From the NCBI RefSeq assembly GCF_000519045.1, contig NZ_KI912532.1:3153867-3217866 (forward strand): 64,000 bases of DNA. Direction: 5' to 3'. The position numbers and the translations under genes are program-made. This DNA is from Dechloromonas agitata is5. GTDB lineage: Bacteria > Pseudomonadota > Gammaproteobacteria > Burkholderiales > Rhodocyclaceae. This document shows, in pieces, positions 26,401 through 33,775 of this stretch (positions are counted from its first letter, which is position 1; each line of letters opens with the position of its first letter). The notes under the pieces were generated by a model, which was given only the letters and a program-made list of their open reading frames with translations, searched no databases and was not told the origin of the DNA.

Positions 26401-26577
26401 ACCCAAAATGCCCAACAAATTTTCGAGCCCTTCTTCTCCACCAAATCGGGCGGCCTCGGCCTGGGTCTCGCCGTCAGCCGGGCCGTGGTCGAGGCGCATG
26501 GCGGACAACTCTGGATCGACCCGAAACCCGGTCCGGGCGCGACATTCCACTTCACCCTGCCCTACGCCGATGAATGA
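23425..26577 (+). CDS. Large GAF/multi-PAS sensor histidine kinase
   Basis: This protein has up to 1050 aa (GTG at 23425); ATG 23491 gives 1028 aa and fits the GAF start better. Order: GAF (about 30-175, GVCGTALAESRPLFIPDV); PAS1 (about 190-300, NAPIAIGIATLQGIIERTNP); PAS2 (320-435, DGIWDWNLETDEAFYS); PAS3 (450-560, GSWYWDAQTGATTG); PAS4 (575-690); PAS5 (700-810, TADGFLILDEAGRVLEANDS). The kinase core has His in AIAHELNQPLVAAS, N-box QKVIINLIQNGIEAM, G1 VSDTGPGLD and G2 GGLGLGLAVSRAV. FixL/DctB-like with no membrane segments, so it is cytosolic. It overlaps the FixJ-type gene by 8 bp. Confidence 0.92.
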   Translation: MFARIRRIIPTIFFPGLEARISMEAWVTPNLVESLAGVIDVAIALANADFGNIQLRDSEGKLRIIAQRNLPDWWLAYWESVAEGKGVCGTALAESRPLFIPDVAQSPIFADQASLEIQQRAGIRAVFSIPIRDKGGECIGMFSTHYRTSLTPTPHISKILELLADHAGMLILHARAEYALGEISRLFGAVFQNAPIAIGIATLQGIIERTNPAYSALLGYTEDELRGMSGARLLHPEDRGPNLSDIGRLLAGTVSELEMENRYIRKDGSAAWVHKYISCLPDTSGKPDHFLIMASDLTERKRVEASLRENEERLNLAFRATQDGIWDWNLETDEAFYSLRWKTMLGYDESDIEPHISAWKRLLHPDDLPKVMRVINDVVQKGCNYEIEFRLRHKDGYYLPILSRGYPVRSGAAGRITRIVGTHFDLTELRRAENQIRESEADLTEAQRLSHIGSWYWDAQTGATTGSTELLRIYGFDPASEAMPNFQDQRERCYPAEDWERINAVFQESLRTGAGYEIDVRLRRNGEYIWATIRGEVVRDRTGHIIGIRGTVQDISRRKSAEEALQRSQERFRALVRASSDAVYSANADWSGFRWVDGKELLTESDDKGEWLKKNVIAQDRAKVRAEIGTAAASKRMFEVEYRAIRPDQSIGWMHTRAVPILSPTGDIEEWFGMISDISSIKMAELALTASEAKYRAAIETTADGFLILDEAGRVLEANDSYVRQSGYGNEELRSLAFADLCSCDTREEIDTILDTVRNSGRERFLIWLRNKTGSTLPAEINISFKHDEPGGRFYLFMQNVEEKMRLEKESQEQRSAMDALVKRQVASQTVAAIAHELNQPLVAASAYGEVALEMARAHEPPIEELATILERNIEQVHRAGASLHQLVAFLHKTEVEFSPLDINTTITKAVAIVRENGTTPFKTVLKLAPNLPKVRGNELQIQKVIINLIQNGIEAMHDAGAASGAISVRVRTGPAGQMVQVTVSDTGPGLDTQNAQQIFEPFFSTKSGGLGLGLAVSRAVVEAHGGQLWIDPKPGPGATFHFTLPYADE

Positions 26578-27250
26578 ACAGTCTCCCATCATCTACCTGA
26601 TCGACGACGACGCGGCCGTGCGGGATGCACTGACCTTGCTGCTTCGCCAGAGCGGGTTCTCCGTGGAGTCTTTCGACGGCGCCGAATCATTCCTCGCCGC
26701 CTTCAGGTCAGCCCGTTCCCGGGTGGCCTGCGCCATCGTGGATCTGCAGATGCCAGGCATGAACGGGGCTGAATTGCAGCAAACGCTGCTCGCCCGGGGA
26801 AGCGAGTTGCCGCTCATCTTCCTGACGGCACACGGCGATATTCCCGCCACCGTTCGGGCGATGAAGGCAGGCGCGTCGGATTTCCTGACCAAGCCCGTCA
26901 CCCGGGCAAGCCTGCTGGAAAGCCTGAGCGTTGCCCTCGAAACCTCCTGCCGCCTGCTTGGAAGAAAAGCCGATCAGCGCGATGCAGCATCGCGACTGGC
27001 CGGCCTCAGCCCCCGCGAACGCGAAGTCGCGACCCTCGCCGTGCAAGGCCTCACGAGCAAGGAAATCGGGAAACAACTGAACATCAGCTATCGCACCGTA
27101 GAAATTCACCGGGCCAGGGTCATGGCGAAAAGCAATGCCGCATCGCTCGTCGAACTGGCCAACCTGCTGTTCGAATCCAGCAAGGCAGCTGCCACAGCGA
27201 TCCCACCATCGACGCCGCAGGCCGAATTGCCAGTGGCGATCAAGCGCTGA
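26570..27250 (+). CDS. FixJ-family response regulator
   Basis: This 226-aa protein starts inside the kinase gene (8-bp overlap, translational coupling). The receiver has YLIDDDAAVRDAL, phospho-Asp in CAIVDLQMPGMNG, Thr in IFLTAHGDI and Lys in DFLTKPV. The LuxR-type HTH reads LSPREREVATLAVQGLTSKE, then SYRTVEIHRARVM. It is the cognate partner of the multi-PAS kinase; regulon unknown. The Ala/Pro tail after the HTH is dispensable-looking. Confidence 0.93.
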   Translation: MNEQSPIIYLIDDDAAVRDALTLLLRQSGFSVESFDGAESFLAAFRSARSRVACAIVDLQMPGMNGAELQQTLLARGSELPLIFLTAHGDIPATVRAMKAGASDFLTKPVTRASLLESLSVALETSCRLLGRKADQRDAASRLAGLSPREREVATLAVQGLTSKEIGKQLNISYRTVEIHRARVMAKSNAASLVELANLLFESSKAAATAIPPSTPQAELPVAIKR

Positions 27251-27566
27251 AAGACCCGCTCACGCCCCGGCCAGTCAGCTGAGGGTGAACGGCCTCCCAG
27301 AATTTTTCCGGGAAGGCCGGGCCCGCCATTCTTCGTGATGGCTTCACCGTCTTGCGGGTCTTCATCACCTTGGCAGCCGTGTCGCCCCTGCTCGCCAGAT
27401 CACGCGGTCGCGGGGCTACAACACCGGCTGGATTCGTGTTCAACCGGATAGATGCTCTGAAACGCTTGTAGATCATGGCCTTCAAGCATTCCGGCGTAGG
27501 CCTCCTCTGGTCGCCAGGAGGGGAGAGTGTTACCTTTCGGCCTCACAATTTTTATTCGAGCACATC
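27251..27566. other. Gene-free stretch, 316 bp
   Basis: No convincing gene is seen. A basic minus-strand frame (27240-27485) has only a weak start. An imperfect inverted repeat (CCTCCT, CTGG, CCAG, GAGG) lies near 27503-27523, about 45 bp before yggL, and could be a leader hairpin or a terminator. Confidence 0.4.
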
Positions 27567-27902
27567 ATGGCCAAGCACCAGCGTTCCCGTCGTCTTCGCA
27601 AAAAACTCCACCTGGATGAATTTCAAGAACTGGGATTCGATATTGAAACTACGCTGAAGGAGCCGCTGGTTGGCACAGCTGAAGAGGATCTTCTGATTGC
27701 CTTCGTCGAAGGTGTCATCGAACCGCGTGGCCTGATCTACGGTGGTGGCCTGGCCTGCGGTTATGTCTGCAAAGCCGGGGGCGGTTCCGCAACCAACGAA
27801 GATCGCGAAGCGGTTCGTGATTGGCTTCAGGCCCGTGCAGTATTCTCGGCAGTGACGGTTCATGATCTGTCGGACGCCTGGTACGCCAGCCTGACGGCGT
27901 AA
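27567..27902 (+). CDS. yggL: YggL, 50S ribosome-associated protein (DUF469)
   Basis: This 111-aa protein closely follows E. coli YggL: a basic start MAKHQRSRRLRKKLHLDEFQ, ELGF, then FVEGVIEPRGLIYGGG and AVRDWLQARA. YggL is a small protein reported to bind the large ribosomal subunit. It is monocistronic. The tail SDAWYASL matches the family's aromatic end. Confidence 0.9.
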   Translation: MAKHQRSRRLRKKLHLDEFQELGFDIETTLKEPLVGTAEEDLLIAFVEGVIEPRGLIYGGGLACGYVCKAGGGSATNEDREAVRDWLQARAVFSAVTVHDLSDAWYASLTA

Positions 27903-28050
27903 AGCGTCAGCCACGAAGCGAGGCCGGAGTGCAGCCCACCTCGCTTCATTTCACCTTGTCGGTACGCGATGGAGATCAGCCTGCGCACCCCTTGCCCAGC
28001 AAGGCGACTGCAACGACAGCCGACAAGCGACAGTGATCGGGAGTTGAAGC

Positions 28051-28623
28051 GTGACCAGAATTTACGTCGATACCGAATTTTCGGATTTCACGGATACGCA
28101 GTTGATTAGCCTGGGTGCTGTCGCCGAGGGTGGGCAAGAGTTTTATGTTGAGCTGGATCCACTCCCCACTTCAACGTCGGAATTTGTCCAGTCACATGTG
28201 CTCCCGTTGCTGGAAGGGGGGCATCACCAAATCCAACGTGACAAATTCAACGAGCACTTCGCGGCTTGGGCTGCCCAGTTCAATGACCCGGTTTTAATTT
28301 CAGATAGCGGTTGGGACCTGGCCATGGTTCGCGCCGGTTTTGGGCGTACGCCAACGCAGCAGGCAGGCATCCTGAATTACTTCGATTTGCGCTTAACGCT
28401 CATAACGATCCCCGCGTTATCGGCTGAGGCGCAAGTCCTCTTCAATGAAACGCTGGCGCAGCAATTTGCCGCCGATCCGCGACAACACCATGCCCTGGTT
28501 GATGCCCGGGCCCTGAAAGCAGCAGTCGAAGCCGTTGAAGCACAGCTTGGTCTCAGTCAACAGTCAGCAGATACCCAGGCCCCCGCCGCTTCCAGAAAAC
28601 AAGCCAACCTCTATAGCGACTGA
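28051..28623 (+). CDS. DEDDh-type 3'-5' exoribonuclease (Rv2179c-like)
   Basis: This 190-aa protein has motif I IYVDTEFSDF, followed by TQLISLGAVAEGGQEFYVEL. A central Asp lies in VLISDSGWDLAMV, and motif III is HHALVDARAL with the catalytic His and Asp. This is the pattern of the Rv2179c/T-fold exoribonuclease family, which trims RNA 3' ends. The Ser/Gln-rich tail is poorly conserved. No operon partner. Confidence 0.82.
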   Translation: MTRIYVDTEFSDFTDTQLISLGAVAEGGQEFYVELDPLPTSTSEFVQSHVLPLLEGGHHQIQRDKFNEHFAAWAAQFNDPVLISDSGWDLAMVRAGFGRTPTQQAGILNYFDLRLTLITIPALSAEAQVLFNETLAQQFAADPRQHHALVDARALKAAVEAVEAQLGLSQQSADTQAPAASRKQANLYSD

Positions 28624-29003
28624 TCCGTCATTCCGGTTTCACGCAAGCCGGTTTGCCGGCATTCAACGAATCCACGCTTCTGCGCGACCTTACGCCATCA
28701 AAACGAAGCCTAATAATTGACTTACCAGCCAAACCGATCCAGATTTAGTCACCAGAGATAGAAACGGTGCCTTGAAGAAACAGCAATAAATTGGCCGCAC
28801 AAAAACAAAAAAACCGCCGAGCCTTGCGCTGAGCGGGTTTCTGTTGTGCCTTTAAGCATTTCTTGGCCTGCAATAAAGCATAAATTGACCAAGAAGCAGT
28901 CACAATCCCTCGATTTTACCAAGAATCTGCCTAAAACATCGTCCAAGACACGCCGTTTTAGGCCATTGAAAAACATATCGTGGCCAAAAGTGACAAAATA
29001 AAG
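28624..29003. other. AT-rich gene-free stretch with terminator-like hairpin
   Basis: These 380 bp hold no gene I can support. The only structure is the hairpin at 28807-28841. The base composition is much more AT-rich than the neighbours. Confidence 0.5.
28807..28841. terminator. Terminator-like hairpin resembling that of tRNA-Val
   Basis: AAAACCGCC and GAGCGGGTTT arms flank GAGCCTTGCGCT, with an A-tract on one side and T's on the other. It is closely similar, base for base over about 45 nt, to the hairpin at 39333-39370 below the tRNA-Val gene. No gene obviously needs it here. Confidence 0.5.
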
Positions 29004-30332
29004 GGGCGTGTAAGAATTTTTGTGTAAACGGTCATTTGGCAGGAAACTGCCGCGCCCCAAGGAGCGATGATGGCCGTAGCAAAGAAAGCAGTACCGAAGG
29101 AGTTGCTGGACAGCCTGCTGGCTGACTATCGGAAACCGGAAGACCTGATTGGCGAGAACGGCTTGCTCAAGCAGCTCACCAAGTTGCTGGTCGAGAAGGC
29201 GTTGGAAGCGGAGATGGCCGACCACCTCGGCCACGGCAAGAATGAGCCGGTAGAGAATCCTGCCGGCAATACGCGCAACGGGAAGAGCAGGAAGACGCTC
29301 AAAGGGGAGTTCGGCGAACTGCCGATAGAAATTCCCCGTGACCGCCACGGCACCTTCGAGCCGCAGTTGATTCCCAAGCACCAGACCCGCTGGACGGGCT
29401 TTGACGACAAGATTCTGTCGCTTTACGCCCGAGGCATGACGGTCCGCGAAATCCAGTCACACCTGGAAGAGATGTACGGCACGGAGGTGTCGCCGACGCT
29501 GATTTCATCGGTCACGGATGCCGTGATTGAAGAAGCCAAGGCCTGGCAATCACGGCCGCTGGACAGCATTTACCCCATCGTCTATCTGGACTGTATCCAC
29601 GTCAAAGTCAGGGATGGCAGCGTGCGCGTCAAGGCCGTCTATCTGGCGATTGGACTCAACCTGGCCGGTGAGAAGGAAGTGCTCGGCCTGTGGATTGCCC
29701 AGACGGAAGGCGCAAAATTCTGGCTGCAAGTGGTGACGGAATTGAAGAATCGAGGCGTACAGGATGTCTTCATTGCCTGCGTCGATGGCTTGAAGGGATT
29801 TCCGGAGGCCATTGAAGCAGTCTATCCGCGTGCTGCCGTTCAGCTGTGCGTCGTCCATATGGTCCGGCATAGCCTGAACTATGTCTCGTGGAAGATGCGC
29901 AAGGCCGTTGCCGCTGACCTGCGGCGGATATACACCAGTGCCACCGCCGATGAAGCCGAGCAGATGCTCGGTGAATTCGAGGACAAATGGGACGATGCCT
30001 ACCTGCCCATCAGCCAGTCCTGGCGCCGGAATTGGTCACGCATCACGCCGTTCTTTGACTACCCGCCCGAGATACGGAAAGTCATCTACACGACCAATGC
30101 GATTGAGTCGGTGAACATGAGCCTGAGAAAAATCACCAAAAATCGCGGTTCGTTTCCGAGCGATGAGGCACTGATGAAACTGTTCTACCTGGCGCTCCGC
30201 AACATCAGCCAGAAATGGACCTTGCCCATTCGGGATTGGAAGGCTGCACTGACCCGATTTACTATCCAGTTCGAAGACCGGATGAACAACGTTTAACTCA
30301 AACCCCGTTTACACAAAATTCCGGACACGCCC
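29004..30332 (+). mobile_element. IS256-family insertion sequence, complete
   Basis: The ends start GGGCGTGTAAGAATTTTTGT and, inverted, GGGCGTGTCCGGAATTTTGT; about 24 of 28 positions match. The 8-bp target duplication AAATAAAG lies at 28996-29003 and 30333-30340, as expected for IS256. Length is 1329 bp with an intact transposase. Confidence 0.95.
29067..30296 (+). CDS. IS256-family transposase
   Basis: This 409-aa mutator-type DDE transposase is intact. Landmarks are LVEKALEAEMADHLGHGKNE, the first Asp in IVYLDCIHVKVRDG, the second Asp in FIACVDGLKGFPEAI, the C/D(2)H-type region LCVVHMVRHSLN, and the Glu in YTTNAIESVNMSLRK. The Shine-Dalgarno AAGGAG precedes ATG 29067. Confidence 0.95.
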   Translation: MMAVAKKAVPKELLDSLLADYRKPEDLIGENGLLKQLTKLLVEKALEAEMADHLGHGKNEPVENPAGNTRNGKSRKTLKGEFGELPIEIPRDRHGTFEPQLIPKHQTRWTGFDDKILSLYARGMTVREIQSHLEEMYGTEVSPTLISSVTDAVIEEAKAWQSRPLDSIYPIVYLDCIHVKVRDGSVRVKAVYLAIGLNLAGEKEVLGLWIAQTEGAKFWLQVVTELKNRGVQDVFIACVDGLKGFPEAIEAVYPRAAVQLCVVHMVRHSLNYVSWKMRKAVAADLRRIYTSATADEAEQMLGEFEDKWDDAYLPISQSWRRNWSRITPFFDYPPEIRKVIYTTNAIESVNMSLRKITKNRGSFPSDEALMKLFYLALRNISQKWTLPIRDWKAALTRFTIQFEDRMNNV

Positions 30333-30520
30333 AAATAAAGCAATTTTTGGCCAAAAAATCTCCTCGAAAATTCAATACATTTTTGCCCATGGAGAATGTG
30401 GACAGAGTCATTGACTATCTGCCACCAAGCTAAACCTTATCAAGGGTTGCTTTCGATTCGGATTTTTCGAACAATAACTCAACGGCGGATTGATTTTTTG
30501 GTAACGCGCTACGACTTACA

Positions 30521-30530
30521 GTGACGTCAC
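30521..30530. promoter_or_regulatory. Palindrome upstream of the BI-1 gene
   Basis: GTGACGTCAC is a perfect 10-bp palindrome 25 bp before the start codon. It could be an operator or chance. A GGAGGAG ribosome-binding site follows it. Confidence 0.25.
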
Positions 30531-30554
30531 CAACCACTGGAGGAGTTATCCACC

Positions 30555-31229
30555 ATGCGCACTGAAGCACGTGTTATCGACCTGAGCAGAACCGAATATG
30601 GCACGTTTGCGGCGCCCGACACCAACCGTGTCATTCGCAATACATACCAACTGCTCGCCCTTTCAACCGCTGTTGCCGGCGTAGGTGCTGGTATCAGCAT
30701 GCTGGCGGGTTTTGGTCCGCTGGCCGGTATCGTGTTTACCCTGCTCGGCCTGGTGCCGTTGTTCTACCTGCACAAGAAACGGAATACCGCAGCAGCCGTG
30801 CCGGCCATGCTCACCTTTACTGCCCTTAGCGGTATGGGTATCGGCCCGACGCTGACCCACTACATCAACATGCCTGGAGGCAGCAGCACGGTACTGACCG
30901 CTGCCGTGATAACCACCGCGGTTACCCTGGCGCTGACGGCTTATGTTTATAAGACCGGCAAGGATTTCTCCCGTATGGGTGGCTTCCTGTTCGCAGGCTT
31001 GATTGTCGTCATCCTGGCCAGCATTGCTGCGATGTTTGTCCCCGCGATGCAGGCTGGCGTATCGGCAGTCGCTGCGCTGCTGTTCTCAGGCTTCATCCTG
31101 TACGACACCAGCCGTCTGGTGCGCGGTGAAGAAACCAACTATGTGATGGCCGCGGTTAGCATGTACCTGAACGTGCTGAACCTCTTCCTGTCGGTACTGC
31201 AACTGCTCGGCTTCTCCAGCAACGACTAA
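30555..31229 (+). CDS. Bax inhibitor-1 / YccA family membrane protein
   Basis: This 224-aa polytopic protein has seven hydrophobic segments, e.g. LAGIVFTLLGLVPLFYL, GFLFAGLIVVILASIAAMFV and LFSGFILYDTSRLV. The family's acidic residues lie in the last two segments (FSGFILYDTSRLVRGEE, TNYVMAAVSMYLNVLNLFL). BI-1 proteins are pH-sensitive Ca2+ leak channels or FtsH modulators (YccA). It is preceded by a strong GGAGGAG and followed by an intrinsic terminator. Confidence 0.93.
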   Translation: MRTEARVIDLSRTEYGTFAAPDTNRVIRNTYQLLALSTAVAGVGAGISMLAGFGPLAGIVFTLLGLVPLFYLHKKRNTAAAVPAMLTFTALSGMGIGPTLTHYINMPGGSSTVLTAAVITTAVTLALTAYVYKTGKDFSRMGGFLFAGLIVVILASIAAMFVPAMQAGVSAVAALLFSGFILYDTSRLVRGEETNYVMAAVSMYLNVLNLFLSVLQLLGFSSND

Positions 31230-31540
31230 CCCAGCTCGATACAGACCAGTGCCACAACGGCTCGCCAACTGGCGGGCCGTTTTTCCGTACTGCTAGTGGA
31301 CTTTTTTGCTCGGAGGAGTAATCTGAAATCGAAGCCTGACGGGCAGTTGGTCAGGCCCTACAGGAACAACGCGATTGGAGGCAGCATGACTGAAAATCCG
31401 CCGCAGTTCGAAAAAATGACCGAGTAGCACCCAAACGGCGAGAAGCCGGTCACCATGGCCGTGAGTGCCAAGGTTCAAGATTTACGAAGCCCATGTTCAG
31501 CGACATGGGCTTTTTGGTAGGCCGCATCAGACAAATGTGT
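31230..31540. other. Gap with a second terminator and a gene scrap
   Basis: Besides the BI-1 terminator this holds a second clear hairpin (31487-31515: AGCCCATGT/ACATGGGCT then TTTTT). A 13-codon frame at 31386-31427 (MTENPPQFEKMTE) stands behind GGAGG and may be a real leader peptide or the truncated start of a lost gene. Nothing else is supported. Confidence 0.4.
31256..31286 (+). terminator. Intrinsic terminator of the BI-1 gene
   Basis: Arms ACGGC-CGCC and GGCG-GCCGT with an AACT loop are followed by TTTTTCC, about 27 bp after the stop codon. Confidence 0.85.
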
Positions 31541-31921
31541 TCAGGTGGTTTCTCTTTCGAATCGGAAGACATACCTATCACCATCCCACTCGACCACCCG
31601 TCCCACCAAGTCTGTTCGGACTGAAAACTCTTTCTTTATCTGGCTGGCGTCTTCGCTTGCTTCTACGCGCCTCGTTTCATCGGTCTTGGCTATAACAAGC
31701 CTGAGCGCTGCATTCGTCTCGAATGCACGCTGTACATTTTCCCTGAATTCCTTGTTGCCAGAGCCACCCCAGCGACTGGCTTTCGCCTCAAACTCCATGG
31801 CCCCAGGGGTTTTCGGCCTCTGATGATGTGCCCAAACGCTAATCACCAATTCACCGACAGAGTTCCAGGCAGAGACCCGACGTCCCCCCGGAATTGAGTA
31901 GCGTCTGACTTTAGAGTCCAA
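31541..31921 (-). pseudogene. 3' fragment of an unidentified gene cut by IS3 element
   Basis: The authentic part is roughly 31541-31877: WNSVGELVISVWAHHQRP, GAMEFEAKASRWGGSGNKEF, VQRAFETNAALRLVIAKTDE, VVEWDGDRYVFRF. The first residues of the open frame are encoded by the IS3 end, so the native N-terminus is gone. The text resembles a small nuclease- or DNA-end-related protein but I cannot name a family. No continuation appears on the far side of the IS3 element. Confidence 0.6.
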
Positions 31922-31945
31922 TCCACTACGACAAGGAGATTGGAC

Positions 31946-32209
31946 ATGAAGAAGCGATTCACCGAAGAACAGATCATTGGTTTCCTACGGGAAGCAGAAG
32001 CGGGGATGCCGATTGGGGAACTGTGCCGCAAGTACGCCTTCTCGGAAGCGAGCTACTACCTCTGGCGCAGCAAGTTTGGTGGGATGAGCGTCTCAGATGC
32101 CAAGCGTCTGAAGGAACTGGAAACAGAGAACAACCGACTGAAGAAACTGCTGGCCGAGTCGCTCCTGGAGAACGAAATCGCCAAAGAGGCCCTGAGAAAA
32201 AAGTGGTGA
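31946..32209 (+). CDS. IS3-family OrfA (HTH protein)
   Basis: This 87-aa protein has an HTH (FTEEQIIGFLREAEAGMPIG, ELCRKYAFSEASYYLW) and a leucine-zipper tail (LKELETENNRLKKLL). It starts at ATG 31946 behind AAGGAG. The slippery heptamer A AAA AAG at 32197-32203, in the zero frame, precedes its stop and should fuse it to OrfB by -1 frameshifting. Confidence 0.92.
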   Translation: MKKRFTEEQIIGFLREAEAGMPIGELCRKYAFSEASYYLWRSKFGGMSVSDAKRLKELETENNRLKKLLAESLLENEIAKEALRKKW

Positions 32210-33066
32210 GCGCACCGTCACGGCGTGATCTGGTGCGCTACCTGATCGACAAGGGGCTCAGCGAGCGGAGGTCACTTCGCTTCGTTGGCATGAGTCCGAG
32301 TTCATTCCGTTACCGGCCGGCGACGGATCGCAGTGCGGCTTTGAAGGAGCAGATCGTCACGCTCGCCCAGCGCCATCGGCGCTACGGAGCTGGGATGATC
32401 TATCTGAAGCTGCGGCAGACCGGCATGGTGGTGAATCACAAGCGGGTGGATCGGCTCTATGCCGAGGCAGGTCTGCAAGTGAGAAGAAGAAAGCGAAAGA
32501 AGATCCCGGTGTCGGATCGTCGTCCGCTGGAGCGCCCTTCGGCAGCCAATCAGGTCTGGTTGATGGATTTCGTGTTCGACCGGACGGCGGAAGGGCGAGT
32601 CATCAAAAGCCTGACCGTTGTCGATGATGCCACGCACGAAGCAGTGGCGATTGTTCCAGAACGAGCGATAGGCGGCATGCAACTCACGCGGACCCTCGAT
32701 CTGTTGGCCAAGATACGCGGCCTACCCAAAGCAATCAGGACGGATAACGGCAAGGAATTCTGTAGCCGGGCCATGCTGACCTGGGCGCATGCTCGCGGCG
32801 TTCAGCTATTCCTCATTGAGCCCGGCAAGCCAAACCAGAACGCCTATATCGAATCGTTCAACGGACGCTTTCGTGACGAGTGCCTCAACGAGCATTGGTT
32901 CACGACCCTGCGCCACGCCCAAGTCGTCATCGAAGCCTGGCGCCGCGAATACAACGAAGAGCGGCCCAAGAAATCCCTCGGTGGTTTGACCCCGGCTGCC
33001 TATGCCAAATCACTCACCAAAAAATCAGGTAAATTACCCTCGGACTCTAAAGCGATCTGCTACTGA
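32206..33066 (+). CDS. IS3-family OrfB transposase
   Basis: The protein has about 286 aa from a GTG at 32206 and is normally made as OrfAB by -1 frameshift. The integrase-type DDE core is seen as VWLMDFVFDRT, IRTDNGKEFCSR and PNQNAYIESFNGRFRDECLN, with the usual D-D-35-E arrangement. No internal stop. It ends GKLPSDSKAICY at the right inverted repeat. Confidence 0.92.
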   Translation: MSAPSRRDLVRYLIDKGLSERRSLRFVGMSPSSFRYRPATDRSAALKEQIVTLAQRHRRYGAGMIYLKLRQTGMVVNHKRVDRLYAEAGLQVRRRKRKKIPVSDRRPLERPSAANQVWLMDFVFDRTAEGRVIKSLTVVDDATHEAVAIVPERAIGGMQLTRTLDLLAKIRGLPKAIRTDNGKEFCSRAMLTWAHARGVQLFLIEPGKPNQNAYIESFNGRFRDECLNEHWFTTLRHAQVVIEAWRREYNEERPKKSLGGLTPAAYAKSLTKKSGKLPSDSKAICY

Positions 33067-33151
33067 AAACGGGGGGACGTCGAAAGCACGGTAATTTCTC
33101 GTGCCTGACTGAGATGATCGAACGTATCTACTCCGTCCTGAATAACTCATT

Positions 33152-33352
33152 TCAAAGCACGGCGAAGTAACGAAATTCCGGATAGGGTGATTGCCGACGA
33201 TTGGTGTTGGACATGGAGACATACAGTATCCAGACGTAAAAAAGCCGGATGGCTCTCAGAATCATTCTGAGATTGTGCCCGGCACCGCAAAGCACGGCAT
33301 GCAAGGCGTGTTTGCCTTTTGAACCCATCGAAAGCTCACAAAAAATTTGCAA
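33152..33352 (-). pseudogene. IS5-like transposase C-terminal relic
   Basis: The segment HALHAVLCGAGHNLRMILRA followed by IRLFYVWIL matches the C-terminal end typical of IS5-group transposases. Nothing upstream encodes the DDE core, so only the tail survives. Confidence 0.6.
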
Positions 33353-33379
33353 GGAATCAAGGCATTATTATCCGATTTC

Positions 33380-33407
33380 CGGCAAATTCATGGCCATGAA
33401 TTTGCCG
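33380..33407. repeat. 28-bp perfect palindrome
   Basis: The half-site CGGCAAATTCATGG is followed directly by its exact complement CCATGAATTTGCCG with no spacer. It sits in a gene-free AT-rich scar, on neither IS boundary. Confidence 0.9.
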
Positions 33408-33526
33408 TATTTCCCATTAAATCATCGGGTTGTACGTTGTTCAGGACGGACTAAATAATATTTACCCGTAAGCAAGGTGCCGTTTTCGTGGATCCGACGC
33501 ATCTAGAGCCACACTGAATTGAATAA

Positions 33527-33661
33527 TCAGTTGATATTCCAACAGCGCTCAATCAAATGCCCGGCTCGGGCATACATCGCTGGATCCAGTACCTCGCAAA
33601 CACCGTACTTAGGATCATTGGCATCCCTGAAGACAGGTTCACCATATGGCCTGCCCTGCGC
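33527..33661 (-). pseudogene. 3' end of an unidentified gene truncated by IS21
   Basis: A 44-codon in-frame tail reads AQGRPYGEPVFRDANDPKYG, VCEVLDPAMYARAGHLIERC, WNIN, then TGA at 33527. It is abruptly joined to the IS21 end at 33662. The composition is convincingly protein-like, but I do not recognise the family. The right flank of IS21 carries a different gene fragment. Confidence 0.55.
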
Positions 33662-33775
33662 TGTTGACGCTCGTTGAAAACTGACCAGAAAAGCGAGGTT
33701 GTGCGCGCTGAAAATTGACCAGGGTGATTAACTCGTCCGCTCATTTTTTGAGCAGGATTTTAGGAGATGATCACC

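Larger units (their letters stand above)
31878..33082 (+). mobile_element. IS3-family insertion sequence
   Basis: Inverted ends share CGACGTCCCCCCG (31878-31890 and, inverted, 33070-33082) and inner AGTAGC and CTTTAGAGTCC blocks. The exact tip is uncertain: a TGAGTAGC/TCAGTAGC start would place the ends at 31895 and 33066. No matching target duplication is seen outside either pair. orfA and orfB are intact. Confidence 0.85.
33083..33661. other. Scar region between IS3 and IS21 elements
   Basis: No intact gene. It holds an IS5-like transposase relic (33152-33352), a 28-bp palindrome (33380-33407) and a gene 3' end truncated by IS21 (33527-33661). The base composition drops in GC between 33340 and 33530. 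Confidence 0.7.

Noticed and set aside
27240-27485. 81-aa basic minus-strand frame after the FixJ-type gene
   Set aside because: It begins with a non-ATG codon and a weak ribosome site and overlaps the regulator stop. Conservation would be needed to accept it.
28749-29381. 210-aa minus-strand frame crossing the left IS256 end
   Set aside because: It spans the IS boundary and antisense of the transposase; the part outside the IS has no start, ribosome site or family.
29004-30332. IS256 insertion considered as disrupting a gene
   Set aside because: Joining the flanks after removing one copy of AAATAAAG gives no sensible open frame on either strand; the target was intergenic.
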